This document shows positions 19,420 to 28,298 of a DNA stretch of 64,000 nucleotides, piece after piece (the stretch's first letter is position 1; the number at the start of each line of letters is the position of its first letter). The position numbers and the translations under genes are program-made. The notes beneath the pieces are model-generated. The model saw only the letters and a program-made list of their open reading frames with translations. It ran no database searches and had not been told where the DNA came from. The DNA is from Solobacterium sp. (GTDB lineage: Bacteria; Bacillota_I; Bacilli_A; Erysipelotrichales; Erysipelotrichaceae), in NCBI GenBank assembly GCA_017510405.1, contig JAFWNG010000045.1, positions 62,001-126,000 on the forward strand, written 5' to 3'.

Positions 19420-19437
19420 CGCATACATTTTGTCACA

Positions 19438-19472
19438 TGAAAAAGCAGCCGCTCTGCAGCAGCTGCCTTAAG
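19438..19472 (-). terminator. Intrinsic terminator of the oxaloacetate decarboxylase operon
   Basis: GCAGC and GCTGC arms with a GC-rich loop, followed by TTTTTC on the minus strand, lie just past the beta-subunit stop. Confidence 0.7.
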
Positions 19473-19478
19473 TACATA

Positions 19479-20600
19479 TTATGCGCCGAAGATCTTCAGC
19501 ATGAAGCCGGCCGCGACTGCCGAACCGATAACACCGGCGACATTCGGTCCCATGGCGTGCATGAGAAGATAGTTGTTCGGATTTGCTTTCTGGCCTTCCA
19601 TCTGGCTGACACGGGCAGCCATCGGTACTGCGGATACACCGGCAGAACCGATCAGCGGATTGACTTTTCCGCCTGTGACCTTGTACATGATCTTGCCAAG
19701 CATCAGGCCGCCGATCGTGGAGAAGCTGAATGCGATCAGACCGAGGATAACGATCTCGATCGTACGCAGTGTCAGGAATGTTCCCGCAACTGCCTTGGCA
19801 CCAACGGAGATGCCCAGGAAGATGATGACGATATTGGTCAGCGCATTCTGGGCAGTATCGCTCAGACGGTCGGTAAGTCCTGTTTCCTTCAGCAGATTGC
19901 CGAACATCAGCATGCCGACTAACGGTGCTGTATCCGGAATCAGAAGAACAACGAAGATCGTAACGGCGATCGGGAAGATAATACGCTCTTTCTTGGAGAC
20001 CGTACGTGTCTGCTTCATGACCGTCTTGCGCTCGGTTTCCGTCGTGCACAGACGCATCAGCGGCGGCTGGATCATCGGGATCAGCGCCATGTAGGAATAT
20101 GCCGCAATAGCGATCGCCGGCAGATATTCCATCGCCAGCTTGGAAGCCGTCAGGATCGCGGTCGGGCCGTCGGCACCGCCGATGACACCGATGGCAGCTG
20201 CGACTTTCGGATCAAATCCGAGAACAAGAGCCATCAGGAATGCGGTAAAGATACCGAACTGCGCACCCGCACCCATGAGCAGGGACGACGGGTTGGCGAT
20301 CAGCGGTCCGAAGTCGGTCATCGCACCGGTCCCGAGGAATACCAGGGACGGATAGATACCGTATTCGACACCGAGTGACAGATAGTGGATCAGTCCTTCG
20401 GACAGTCCTGTCCGCGGCAGATTCGTCAGCAGCACGCCGAATGCGATCGGAATCATAAGCAGCGGTTCATACTTCTTGTGAATGCCGAGATACAGCAGGA
20501 AGCATGCAAACAGGATCATCACAAGGGATTTCGGATCCTCCAGAAGACCGGCGAAACCGGATTCCTGGAAGATCATCATCAGAATTTCCAGTATATTCAT
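19479..20600 (-). CDS. oadB: Oxaloacetate/methylmalonyl-CoA decarboxylase, Na+-pumping beta subunit
   Basis: A 373-residue integral membrane subunit that decarboxylates carboxybiotin and pumps Na+ out. It carries the family's conserved GTGAMTDFGPL, the IGVIGGADGPTAI loop with the Na+-site aspartate, and GNLLKETG and NPLIGSAGVSAVPMAAR in the C-terminal half. About nine to eleven membrane segments are evident. It is the last gene of the oadA-oadG-bccP-oadB operon. The carboxyltransferase upstream favours oxaloacetate as substrate over methylmalonyl-CoA. Confidence 0.95.
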   Translation of the reverse strand: MNILEILMMIFQESGFAGLLEDPKSLVMILFACFLLYLGIHKKYEPLLMIPIAFGVLLTNLPRTGLSEGLIHYLSLGVEYGIYPSLVFLGTGAMTDFGPLIANPSSLLMGAGAQFGIFTAFLMALVLGFDPKVAAAIGVIGGADGPTAILTASKLAMEYLPAIAIAAYSYMALIPMIQPPLMRLCTTETERKTVMKQTRTVSKKERIIFPIAVTIFVVLLIPDTAPLVGMLMFGNLLKETGLTDRLSDTAQNALTNIVIIFLGISVGAKAVAGTFLTLRTIEIVILGLIAFSFSTIGGLMLGKIMYKVTGGKVNPLIGSAGVSAVPMAARVSQMEGQKANPNNYLLMHAMGPNVAGVIGSAVAAGFMLKIFGA

Positions 20601-20611
20601 CGCTTACCCTC

Positions 20612-21007
20612 TTACTTGATCGTTGCGATGACCTGGTCGGTCTGAACGGATGCGCCTTTTGATACGATTACGGAAGTGATCGTACCGGCACGCGGTGCAA
20701 CGATCTCGTTTTCCATCTTCATCGCTTCCAGAATGAACAGTACGTCGCCTTCCTTGACGGAAGCGCCTGCGGATGTGCGGACATCCAGGATCGTTCCCGG
20801 CATCGGTGAACGGATCGGATCGCCCTCACCGGCTTTTGCGCTCTTTGCTTTCGGCGCAGCCGGTTTCGCAGCGGCCTTTACCGGAGCCTCTTCCACTTCC
20901 GCAGCCGGCTGAACTTCATCAGCCATGCCTGTAAATACAGCCGTTGCCTCGCCTTTTTCGACTTCGACTTCGTATCTCTTACCGTTTAATACAACAATAT
21001 ATTTCAT
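20612..21007 (-). CDS. Biotin carboxyl carrier subunit of the decarboxylase
   Basis: A 131-residue protein with three parts: a short N-terminal domain (1-28), an Ala/Pro/Lys-rich flexible linker (about 33-62), and a C-terminal biotinyl domain (65-131). Biotin attaches to Lys97 in EAMKMENE. It shuttles CO2 from the alpha carboxyltransferase to the membrane beta subunit. The carrier is a separate protein here, as in methylmalonyl-CoA and glutaconyl-CoA decarboxylases, and not fused to the alpha subunit as in classic OadA. Confidence 0.93.
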   Translation of the reverse strand: MKYIVVLNGKRYEVEVEKGEATAVFTGMADEVQPAAEVEEAPVKAAAKPAAPKAKSAKAGEGDPIRSPMPGTILDVRTSAGASVKEGDVLFILEAMKMENEIVAPRAGTITSVIVSKGASVQTDQVIATIK

Positions 21008-21022
21008 GTCCTGTTTCCTCCC

Positions 21023-21343
21023 TTAATCCAATGCCCTGATCGAGTGGAAGATCAGCTGGCTGAGCGGGATCTTCGTCTCATCACTGACAATTGCCATAAT
21101 GCATGCGGCTGTCTTTTCATCTACATTCAGCAGAGCGATCTCGCCGACGTAAGCCAGACGTTCCTCCGGCTCTTCCGCCTCGGCAGTCTCTTCTGCCATT
21201 TCTTTCTGAACGTCTGCCCGCTCCATGGATGTCACGAACTTGTTGATCAGTACGATGATCAGCCACAGAAGGACAAGCATCAGAAAGACTGTAAGGAATC
21301 CGGACGCAGCTATCATTAATGCCTGAAGTACGTCCATCTTCAT
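21023..21343 (-). CDS. Decarboxylase gamma (OadG-like) subunit
   Basis: A 106-residue small subunit with one N-terminal membrane helix (about residues 11-34) and an acidic cytoplasmic tail rich in Glu (60-80), typical of OadG, which holds alpha and beta subunits together. The C-terminal part (VDEKTAACIMAIVSDE) is a small additional domain seen in Bacillota versions. It sits between alpha and biotin carrier genes with 2-15 base gaps. Confidence 0.82.
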   Translation of the reverse strand: MKMDVLQALMIAASGFLTVFLMLVLLWLIIVLINKFVTSMERADVQKEMAEETAEAEEPEERLAYVGEIALLNVDEKTAACIMAIVSDETKIPLSQLIFHSIRALD

Positions 21344-21345
21344 GG

Positions 21346-22731
21346 TCAGTCAGCCTCCTGAATGGTATATGTCACTTTCAGAGCCTTCTTATTGCGGCGT
21401 TCCTTCAGGAACTTTTCCGCCTGCTGCGGGAACGCAACATAACTCAGGACATCTTCTTCACTCTCTGCAAGATCGCCGAGATACTTCTTCGCAGCCGGGA
21501 TCTCCGGTTCGATCGTATCGTCGTAGCGGCCTTCATACGGCTTTTCATTGCCGAGAGCCATCATCATCAGAGTCTTGTTAATGGGAGCGGGCGATGCGCC
21601 GTATTCACCGCGGCAGTACGCCTTGACTTCCTTGGAGATGTTCTTGTACCGGCTGCCTGTCAGTACGTTCGTAACAGCCTGTACGCCGACCATCTGGCTC
21701 ATCGGTGTGACCAGCGGCGGATAACCCATGTCACTGCGGACGATCGGTGTCTCAACAAGAACTTCATCCAGCTTGTCCAGCTTGTCGACTGCTGTCAGCT
21801 GGGAGATCAGGTTGGACAGCATTCCGCCCGGGATCTGGTAGTTCAGAGCTTCGATCTTTGTTGTCAGAACGGACGGGTTCAGACCGCCTTCCTTCAGGAA
21901 GCGTGCCTGTACCGGCTTGAAATGCTCATTGATCTTGGAGCAGATCTTTACGTTGACGCCTGTGTCATAACCCATTTCCTGCAGCGCGTACACCATGGAT
22001 TCCGTTGCCGGATGCGATGTGCCGCCGGAGAAGATGGAGATTGCTGTATCGATGCCGTCAGCGCCGGCTTCGACAGCCTTCATCAGGGTCAGCGGACCGA
22101 GACCGGTCGTGCTGTGCGAGTGCACGTAGACCGGGATCGTCAGTTCTTTCTTAAGAGCGCTTACGAGTTCAAATGCGACCTGCGGGCTCATGATGCCGGC
22201 CATATCCTTGATGCAGATGGAATGGCAGCCCATTTTCTCCAGTGTCTTTCCGAGCTTCACATAGTTTTCGAATGTGTGGATCGGGCTGATCGTATAGCAG
22301 ATCGTTCCCTGCGCATGACCGCCTGCCTTAATGCATTCGTCGATCGCAGTTGCCATGTTCTGCGGGTCGTTCAGAGCATCGAAGATACGGATGATATCGA
22401 TGCCGTTCTCGATGGATTTGCGTACGAAGGCACGTACGGTGTCATCAGAATAATGTTTGTAGCCAAGGATGTTCTGACCGCGCAGAAGCATCTGAAGTTT
22501 TGTTTTCTTCACTCGGGAACGGATAAAGCGGAGACGCTCCCACGGATCTTCGTCCAGATAACGCAGACAGGAATCAAAGGTAGCTCCGCCCCAGACTTCC
22601 ATGGAGTAATAGCCTGCCTGATCCATTGTCTCAAGAATGTCCTCGAAATCTGAGCGCGGCATACGTGTGGCGATCTGCGACTGGTTCGCGTCACGCAGCA
22701 CTACTTCGGTAATATGTACTTTTTTATTCAT
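21346..22731 (-). CDS. oadA: Oxaloacetate decarboxylase carboxyltransferase (alpha) subunit
   Basis: A 461-residue cytoplasmic carboxyltransferase that moves CO2 from oxaloacetate to biotin, releasing pyruvate. It starts with the HMG-like barrel signature EVVLRDANQSQIATRM, holds WGGATFDSCLRYL and DMAGIMSP with the metal-binding site, and the HSHSTTGLG segment. The C-terminal part is the conserved carboxylase domain. There is no biotin-attachment domain; the carrier is a separate gene. The first gene of the operon, preceded by GGGAGGAG. Confidence 0.95.
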   Translation of the reverse strand: MNKKVHITEVVLRDANQSQIATRMPRSDFEDILETMDQAGYYSMEVWGGATFDSCLRYLDEDPWERLRFIRSRVKKTKLQMLLRGQNILGYKHYSDDTVRAFVRKSIENGIDIIRIFDALNDPQNMATAIDECIKAGGHAQGTICYTISPIHTFENYVKLGKTLEKMGCHSICIKDMAGIMSPQVAFELVSALKKELTIPVYVHSHSTTGLGPLTLMKAVEAGADGIDTAISIFSGGTSHPATESMVYALQEMGYDTGVNVKICSKINEHFKPVQARFLKEGGLNPSVLTTKIEALNYQIPGGMLSNLISQLTAVDKLDKLDEVLVETPIVRSDMGYPPLVTPMSQMVGVQAVTNVLTGSRYKNISKEVKAYCRGEYGASPAPINKTLMMMALGNEKPYEGRYDDTIEPEIPAAKKYLGDLAESEEDVLSYVAFPQQAEKFLKERRNKKALKVTYTIQEAD

Positions 22732-22817
22732 ACTCTCCTCCCGGCAAAAAAGCCGCTTCTAACATAATAATTCATTTTCCCCTTTTCGTGGAAAAAAGTT
22801 TGTTTTGAAACGGTCTT

Positions 22818-22845
22818 ATTGTAGTCAATGTTCTGTTTTTTTCAA
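22818..22845 (-). promoter_or_regulatory. Probable promoter of the oad operon
   Basis: On the minus strand TTGAAA (22840-22845) and TACAAT (22818-22823) are 16 bases apart, about 90 bases before oadA. The -35 box overlaps the hydE stop codon. Confidence 0.5.
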
Positions 22846-23906
22846 GTGATTTGATGAATTTGCACGTCCGGCGCATCTCCGCGGCCTTGTACGACCCGGT
22901 AACCGATGGATTCCACCCGTTCTGTCATCCGGACAATGCTTTCCGCCGCTTCTTCCCCGGTGCTGATCTTGCCGTCGTACAGCAGATATTTTCCGCGTAC
23001 GCTGACCGGTGAAAGATTGGGCATGATGACATTGGCGCCGGCCAGTATTCCCTTCTCTCTTCCGTGCGGATCGATCGTGCCGAGTGCCGTTGTCGCCGGC
23101 AGAAGCACTTTCGGAAACATCAGCCGCAGGATGCCCAGCATGAAGATCGTCAGTTCACTGCCGCCGGACGGCATGTCGCGGAACGGCGTATCCTTATGGG
23201 CGATAAACGGTCCGGTGCCGATCATGTGCGGCTGCAGTTCCTTCAGGAAATACAGATCCTCCACGATATTCTCAACGGTCTGGTACGGCGCTTCCAGCAT
23301 CATGCCGGCGCCGACCTGATAGCCGATCTTCTTCAGATCGTACAGACAGCGCTTCCGGTTTTCCCACGAGAGTTCACGGGGATGCAGAAGACGGTAATGT
23401 TCCGAATCGGCAGTCTCATGACGCAGAAGGTAGCGGTCCGCTCCGGCGTTGTACCAGCGCAGATACTGTTCGTATGTCTTTTCGCCGATCGACAGCGTGA
23501 CGGCGGTATCCGGCATTGCCTGCTTGATGCTGTATACGATATCGGCGATATCGTCATCGCTGTAGGACAGGTCTTCTCCGGACTGCAGAACGATCGTGCG
23601 GAAGCCGAGTTCATGTCCCTGCTTCGCACATGCCAGGATCTCTTCTTTTGTCAGATGATACCGGGAAGCCTTCGTATTGGATCGCCGCAGACCGCAGTAA
23701 AAGCAGTCGTTCCGGCAGTAACTGGAAAACTCGATCAGTCCGCGCAGATAGATATCTCTGCCGAAATGCTCCTGCTGGCGAATGCGCGCCTTTTCAAACA
23801 GATACTGCGAATCCTCTTCATTTCTTTCCGTGATCAGCCGTGCGAGATCCTCCCGTGAGAGCATTCCCTTTTCAAACAGCTGATCGATGCGTTCTTTCTG
23901 ATTCAT
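22842..23906 (-). CDS. hydE: [FeFe]-hydrogenase maturase HydE (radical SAM)
   Basis: A 354-residue radical SAM enzyme that helps build the 2Fe subcluster of the [FeFe]-hydrogenase H-cluster, acting on the HydG iron-cyanide product. The SAM cluster ligands are Cys64, Cys68 and Cys71 (CRNDCFYC). The surrounding GLIEFSSYC and IGTGPFIAHKDTPF segments are typical of HydE. Its ATG overlaps the stop of the TM1266-type gene by 4 nt, making it the last gene of the nitrogenase-like/ABC/hyd operon. No HydG is encoded anywhere in this window. Confidence 0.92.
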   Translation of the reverse strand: MNQKERIDQLFEKGMLSREDLARLITERNEEDSQYLFEKARIRQQEHFGRDIYLRGLIEFSSYCRNDCFYCGLRRSNTKASRYHLTKEEILACAKQGHELGFRTIVLQSGEDLSYSDDDIADIVYSIKQAMPDTAVTLSIGEKTYEQYLRWYNAGADRYLLRHETADSEHYRLLHPRELSWENRKRCLYDLKKIGYQVGAGMMLEAPYQTVENIVEDLYFLKELQPHMIGTGPFIAHKDTPFRDMPSGGSELTIFMLGILRLMFPKVLLPATTALGTIDPHGREKGILAGANVIMPNLSPVSVRGKYLLYDGKISTGEEAAESIVRMTERVESIGYRVVQGRGDAPDVQIHQIT

Positions 23907-24151
23907 GCTTTGGAATATGCCGTCTTGACCGTGACGCCTTCCAGTTTGCCGAGCTTGCCAGTCATGGCGCTGATCGTCTCGGTCGAAGCGTCCACTGCCA
24001 CACTGATGAGGGATACCCCTTTCTTATGATACGGAATGCCCATACGTCCGATGATGATGTCTCCGTATTCATGCAGGATGGCATTCAGTTCGGCAACTGC
24101 GTCCTTGTTTTCCACGATGATGGCCGCTACGGCGATTCTTGTGTCTTCCAT
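23903..24151 (-). CDS. TM1266-type iron-only hydrogenase system regulator
   Basis: An 82-residue ACT-like regulator of the TM1266 family found beside [FeFe]-hydrogenase maturation genes. It reads IAVAAIIVENKDAV at the start and KGVSLISVAVDAST in the middle, the two strand-helix units of the fold. Its ligand is unknown. I start at the ATG at 24151, which has an ideal GGAGGAATAAC ribosome site across the hydF stop. It overlaps hydE at its own end. Confidence 0.85.
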   Translation of the reverse strand: MEDTRIAVAAIIVENKDAVAELNAILHEYGDIIIGRMGIPYHKKGVSLISVAVDASTETISAMTGKLGKLEGVTVKTAYSKA

Positions 24152-24152
24152 G

Positions 24153-25364
24153 TTATTCCTCCTCTGCGGGCACTGTGACATGATCCAGTATGCCCTGCAA
24201 CTGTGCGATGGCGATGCCGTAGTTGGTGATCGGCACGCCTCTGTCTTCGGCCTGCTTCATGCGCGACATGATGTATTTCCGGTTGAACATACAGCCGCCG
24301 CACTGAATGATGAGATCGTACCGATCGAGATCTGCCGGAAAGTCCGTGCCGGCATAGACGTCTGTCTGCAGCGTTTCGCCGTATTTCTTCCGCAGCATGC
24401 GCGGGATCTTTACCCGGCCGATGTCTTCGGAAAGTGGTGCGTGCGTGCAGCATTCCGCGATCAGTACGCGTGAGTTTTCATTGAGCTGTGACATTGCCTT
24501 CGCGCCGCGCAGGCATGCCTGGATATCGCCCTTGAAGGCGGCGAACAGGATCGAGAACGAGGTCAGTTTCGATTCCGGCGGCGTCAGTTCATACACCTGG
24601 CGGAAGACCTGGGAATCGGTGATGATCAGATCCGGCGCCTTTTTCATATTGGCCAGTGCCGCAGCCATTTCCTCCGGCGCGATGCAGGTGATCACACAGT
24701 GTCTCTCCAGCAGTTCCCGGATGGTCTGCGCCTGGGGCTGGATCAGCCGTCCTTTGGGCGCCGAGGCGTCCTGCGGCATGACCAGCATGACCGAAGCGCC
24801 GTTTTCGATCAGCCCGCCGGTGATGGTGCGGGTATTGCGGCGTTCGGAGAAAGCGCTGATCAGGGCGCTTTTCAGTTCCTCGATGCCCTCTTTCGTCACC
24901 GCGCTGCAGGCAATGACCGGTATCTGCATCGCTGCCTGGATGCGGTGTGCGATTTCTTTTTTCTTTTCTTCCGGCCAGAGATCGCACCGCGAAAGCACGG
25001 CAATGACCGGCGTCTTACGCTTACGGAATTCCTCGATCCATGTGCGCTCGATCAGATCGTCGTCGCTGTCGGTATACAGGATGACCGCGATCTCGCACAT
25101 TTCCATCGCCTTTCTGGACGCTTCGATGCGCTTTTCGCCCAGTTCGCCGGCATCGTCGTAGCCGGCGGTATCCAGCAGCACGCACGGACCGATCCCGTGG
25201 ATCTCCATGGGCTTTTTCACGACGTCCGTCGTTGTGCCGGCCGCGGCGCTGACAATGGATACCTCCTGATCCGCAAAGCAGTTGATCAGGGAGGATTTGC
25301 CGGCATTCATGCGGCCGAAAAAGCCGATATGCGTACGGTTGGCAGATGAAGCGGTATTAAGCAT
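24153..25364 (-). CDS. hydF: [FeFe]-hydrogenase maturation GTPase HydF
   Basis: A 403-residue scaffold GTPase that carries the 2Fe precursor and passes it to hydrogenase. An N-terminal Era-like G domain has GRMNAGKSS (17-25), DTAG and SRCD; a central dimerisation domain follows. The C-terminal cluster-binding domain shows CTHAP...DIGRVKIP and IIQCGGCMFNRKYI, whose cysteines ligate the [4Fe-4S] cluster. It overlaps the preceding ABC ATPase gene by 8 nt, so it belongs to the same transcript as the nitrogenase-like genes. Confidence 0.93.
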   Translation of the reverse strand: MLNTASSANRTHIGFFGRMNAGKSSLINCFADQEVSIVSAAAGTTTDVVKKPMEIHGIGPCVLLDTAGYDDAGELGEKRIEASRKAMEMCEIAVILYTDSDDDLIERTWIEEFRKRKTPVIAVLSRCDLWPEEKKKEIAHRIQAAMQIPVIACSAVTKEGIEELKSALISAFSERRNTRTITGGLIENGASVMLVMPQDASAPKGRLIQPQAQTIRELLERHCVITCIAPEEMAAALANMKKAPDLIITDSQVFRQVYELTPPESKLTSFSILFAAFKGDIQACLRGAKAMSQLNENSRVLIAECCTHAPLSEDIGRVKIPRMLRKKYGETLQTDVYAGTDFPADLDRYDLIIQCGGCMFNRKYIMSRMKQAEDRGVPITNYGIAIAQLQGILDHVTVPAEEE

Positions 25365-26163
25365 CGTCAGTCTCCTCTTCCTTCGGCACCGGTATCATGG
25401 CCGAATAGGTCTTTCCGTGTATCGTTTCCGTAATGGTATGAATATTGACGTCGAATACGTCCTGCAGGATCTCTTCCTTCAGTATATCACTGCTCTTTCC
25501 ATAGAGGCAGGTACCGTCCTCCTTCAGCAGGATGACGGTATCCGCGATCCGCAGGGCGTGGTCGGGATAATGGGTATTGAATACGATCGTCAGTCCCTTG
25601 TTCCGGCTGAGCGATTCGAGAAGTTCCAGCACCAGAAGCTGGTTGCGGAAGTCCAGACCGGTCTCCGGTTCATCCAGGATGAGGATGCGGGGCTGCTGGC
25701 AGAGCGCCCGGGCGATCAGCACCAGCTGCAGTTCGCCGCCGGAAATGGCATCGGTGCGCTTGTCTTTCAGGTCGTATACGCCGCAGTCTTTCATCGCTTC
25801 TTCGGCGATCCTGACGTCTTCTTTCGACGGTCCGGCAAACAGCGACAGGTACGGATTGCGGCCGAGCAGCACCGTTTCCTCCACGGTATAGGCAAACGCG
25901 GAATTCTTCGCCTGCGGTACATACGCGCTCATGCGGCGCAGCTGTTTCCCGGTGATCTCTTCCAGTGCCTTATCGCCGATCCGCACCGTACCGCTCTGCG
26001 GTCTCAGAAAGCCGAGCATACAGCGCAGCAGCGTTGTCTTGCCGGCGCCGTTGGGACCGAGTATGGCTGTGATTTTCCCCTCTTCGGCGGTAAAAGAGAT
26101 GTCGTTGAGAACGGTCTCTTCGTGTTCAAAACTGAAGCAGAGATGTTCCGCACTGAGTTTCAT
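25357..26163 (-). CDS. ABC transporter ATPase, iron-complex/cobalamin (FecE/BtuD) type
   Basis: A 268-residue ATP-binding subunit. Walker A is GPNGAGKTT (about residues 37-45), the signature is ISGGELQLV, Walker B is ILILDEPETGLD, and the switch histidine lies in VFNTHYPDHALR. I start at 26163 because this ATG overlaps the permease stop by 4 nt. It powers the FecCD-type permease and takes its substrate from the lipoprotein two genes upstream. The family imports siderophores, haem, cobalamin or metal chelates. The cargo here is unknown. Confidence 0.93.
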   Translation of the reverse strand: MKLSAEHLCFSFEHEETVLNDISFTAEEGKITAILGPNGAGKTTLLRCMLGFLRPQSGTVRIGDKALEEITGKQLRRMSAYVPQAKNSAFAYTVEETVLLGRNPYLSLFAGPSKEDVRIAEEAMKDCGVYDLKDKRTDAISGGELQLVLIARALCQQPRILILDEPETGLDFRNQLLVLELLESLSRNKGLTIVFNTHYPDHALRIADTVILLKEDGTCLYGKSSDILKEEILQDVFDVNIHTITETIHGKTYSAMIPVPKEEETDDA

Positions 26164-27158
26164 GTCCGTATACCTCCTGTTTTTCTTAACAGCAGGATGA
26201 ATACCGGCGCACCGATCACTGCCGTCAGGATCGATACCGGTATCTCCGAAGCCGCAATGCAGCGGGCTGCCGTATCCACCAGCAGGAGGAACAGGCCGCC
26301 GAAAACAAGTGAAGCCGGCAGGATCCGGTGATTGGAATTGCCGAACAGCATGCGCGCGATATGCGGCACAAGCAGGCCGACCCAGCCGATGACGCCGCAC
26401 AGGGCAACGACGGAAGCGGTAATGGCAGTGGACGCCGCGATCACCAGCGTGCGCAGCAGCTTCAGGTCCACGCCGAGCGCCCGGGCTTCATCTTCCGGCA
26501 GAGACAGTACATTCAGCCGGTACCGAAGCAGATACAGGATGACGATACCGCAGAGGATGAACGGCGCCCCGTACAGCAGAGACTTCACCGTCACGGATGA
26601 CAGCGAACCCATCAGCCAGAACGTGATCACCGGCAGTACATCCTGCGGATCGGCAACGAACTTCACAAGCGATACCAGCGCTGAGAACAGCGAACTGATC
26701 ACCATGCCGGCGAGAATGATCATGATCATCGAGGATCGTCTTCCCCCGGTCACCGCAAAGACGAGCACGACAGCAAGAATACCTGCGATCAGCGCCGACG
26801 TCTGCACGCCGACCGCCTGAAAGCCCAGCAGGATGCCCAGCGCCGCCCCGAAGGACGCGCCGTTGGCGATACCGAGCGTATCCGGCGTCGCCAGCGGATT
26901 GCCGAAAAGCGACTGGAACGCACAGCCTGCCGCAGCCAGCCCGGCGCCTGCCAGAACCGACAGCAGGATCCGCGGAATACGGATCTGAAACAGAACGGTA
27001 TGGACATTTGCCATGTCGGATCCGCCGCCGAACAGTTCTTCCATGACCTCGGAAAGCGGAATCGTATACCTTCCCATGCATAATGCCGCCACGGCGAAAA
27101 CGGCAGTCACGATAACTGCCGTGATCATGCACAGACGGTAAAAGCGCGGGCTTCTCAA
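26160..27158 (-). CDS. FecCD-type ABC transporter permease
   Basis: A 332-residue membrane subunit with about ten helices. Family signatures RIPRILLSVLAGAGLAAAGC and NPLATPDTLGIANGASFGA lie in the first half, and CGVIGWVGLLVPHIARML, the ATPase-coupling region, in the second. The start codon is TTG, with AAGGGGG 4-5 bases before it overlapping the stop of the binding-protein gene. It should work as a homodimer with the downstream ATPase. Confidence 0.92.
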   Translation of the reverse strand: MRSPRFYRLCMITAVIVTAVFAVAALCMGRYTIPLSEVMEELFGGGSDMANVHTVLFQIRIPRILLSVLAGAGLAAAGCAFQSLFGNPLATPDTLGIANGASFGAALGILLGFQAVGVQTSALIAGILAVVLVFAVTGGRRSSMIMIILAGMVISSLFSALVSLVKFVADPQDVLPVITFWLMGSLSSVTVKSLLYGAPFILCGIVILYLLRYRLNVLSLPEDEARALGVDLKLLRTLVIAASTAITASVVALCGVIGWVGLLVPHIARMLFGNSNHRILPASLVFGGLFLLLVDTAARCIAASEIPVSILTAVIGAPVFILLLRKTGGIRT

Positions 27159-27167
27159 GTGTCCCCC

Positions 27168-28298
27168 TTACTTCCAGGATCCGGCGGCGCTGTCCGGATG
27201 GTACATGGCGTCGATCTGCGCATCGGTCAGGTCGACACCGTACAGTGTCTTATAGTAATCGCGGACGTCTCTGGTCAGATCGATATCGCTGAAGATCTCC
27301 GGATAAGCCAGCTGCGCGAGCCATTCCAGCGTCATCGGCGTATCCACACCCGGCGTATAGGTCCGGTATGTGCCGAGAGGCATCTTGTATACCTGTTTCT
27401 CACGGACTGCCTTGACCGTGCTCCAGTCGTCGCTGCCGACGGCATTGTCATAGAGATCCTGCGGCTGTGTCTTTGTGAAGTTTGTAATGACGATGATGTC
27501 CGGGTCCCATTCATAGACCTGTTCCATCGTGATCTTCGCGTTGGAATTGTCCGCTGTGACGCCGTTTGCGGCATTGATCGTGCCGGTCGCGTCGCACCAC
27601 CACTGTCCGAAGAACGAGGAACCGGAAGTGATCATCGTGTTCTCATCGTACTGGAACAGGAACAGAACGGTCTTGCGGTCGGCGTCTGCGACACCGGCAA
27701 GACGCTCATCGATCATGTCTTTGACTTTACTGCTGTAGCCGGAGATATCCGCCGCAAGCTTGCGTCCCGGATAGATCTGTGACAGCAGAGAGATCCACTC
27801 ATCATAGGTGCGGATGCAGTCGTAGTTCCACTTTGTCGGCGACACACCGACGCTGACCAGACCGGCATTGTCCAGCTTTTCCAGCAGTGCCTTGTTGCCG
27901 GCATTGAAATATACGATCTCCGGTTCAAGAGCCAGCAGAGACTCGATATTGACGTCATCGCCGTCCATGATATCGGTCGTCGCATTGAGAATATCCGGAT
28001 ACAGTTCCGACAGGATGCCGTTCTTTGCGGCATTCATGCTGGCCGGCTGGATCGCCTTGATGGTTTCGGCACTGCCGAGGAATACCGTCAGAACGGACGG
28101 CAGCGGCAGGATGTCCAGGATCACGACATTCGTCGGATCGGTGGGTACGGTCACTTCACGTCCCGCATGGTCCGTGATCGTGACCTCCTTTGTTTCTGCC
28201 GGTTCTGCCGCGGACGAAGCCGGCTCTGTTTTCGAACAGCCGCTCAGTCCGGCAAGAACGAGCATTGCGCTTAAAACTGCTTTTGACATTTTCTTCAT
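27168..28298 (-). CDS. Substrate-binding lipoprotein of the iron-complex ABC transporter
   Basis: A 376-residue lipoprotein. The signal peptide ends in LAGLSGC (lipobox, cysteine at 21), then a Ser/Ala/Glu-rich linker and a two-lobed TroA/BtuF-like domain. ITDHAGREVTVPTDP near residue 43 and the conserved ALEPEIVYF are typical of FecB-type proteins for siderophores, haem or cobalamin. Its ATG overlaps the stop of the NifK-like gene, which ties this importer to the nitrogenase-like enzyme. Two aromatic clusters (SSFFGQWWCD, GTYRTYTPGVDT) may line the ligand pocket. Confidence 0.9.
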   Translation of the reverse strand: MKKMSKAVLSAMLVLAGLSGCSKTEPASSAAEPAETKEVTITDHAGREVTVPTDPTNVVILDILPLPSVLTVFLGSAETIKAIQPASMNAAKNGILSELYPDILNATTDIMDGDDVNIESLLALEPEIVYFNAGNKALLEKLDNAGLVSVGVSPTKWNYDCIRTYDEWISLLSQIYPGRKLAADISGYSSKVKDMIDERLAGVADADRKTVLFLFQYDENTMITSGSSFFGQWWCDATGTINAANGVTADNSNAKITMEQVYEWDPDIIVITNFTKTQPQDLYDNAVGSDDWSTVKAVREKQVYKMPLGTYRTYTPGVDTPMTLEWLAQLAYPEIFSDIDLTRDVRDYYKTLYGVDLTDAQIDAMYHPDSAAGSWK

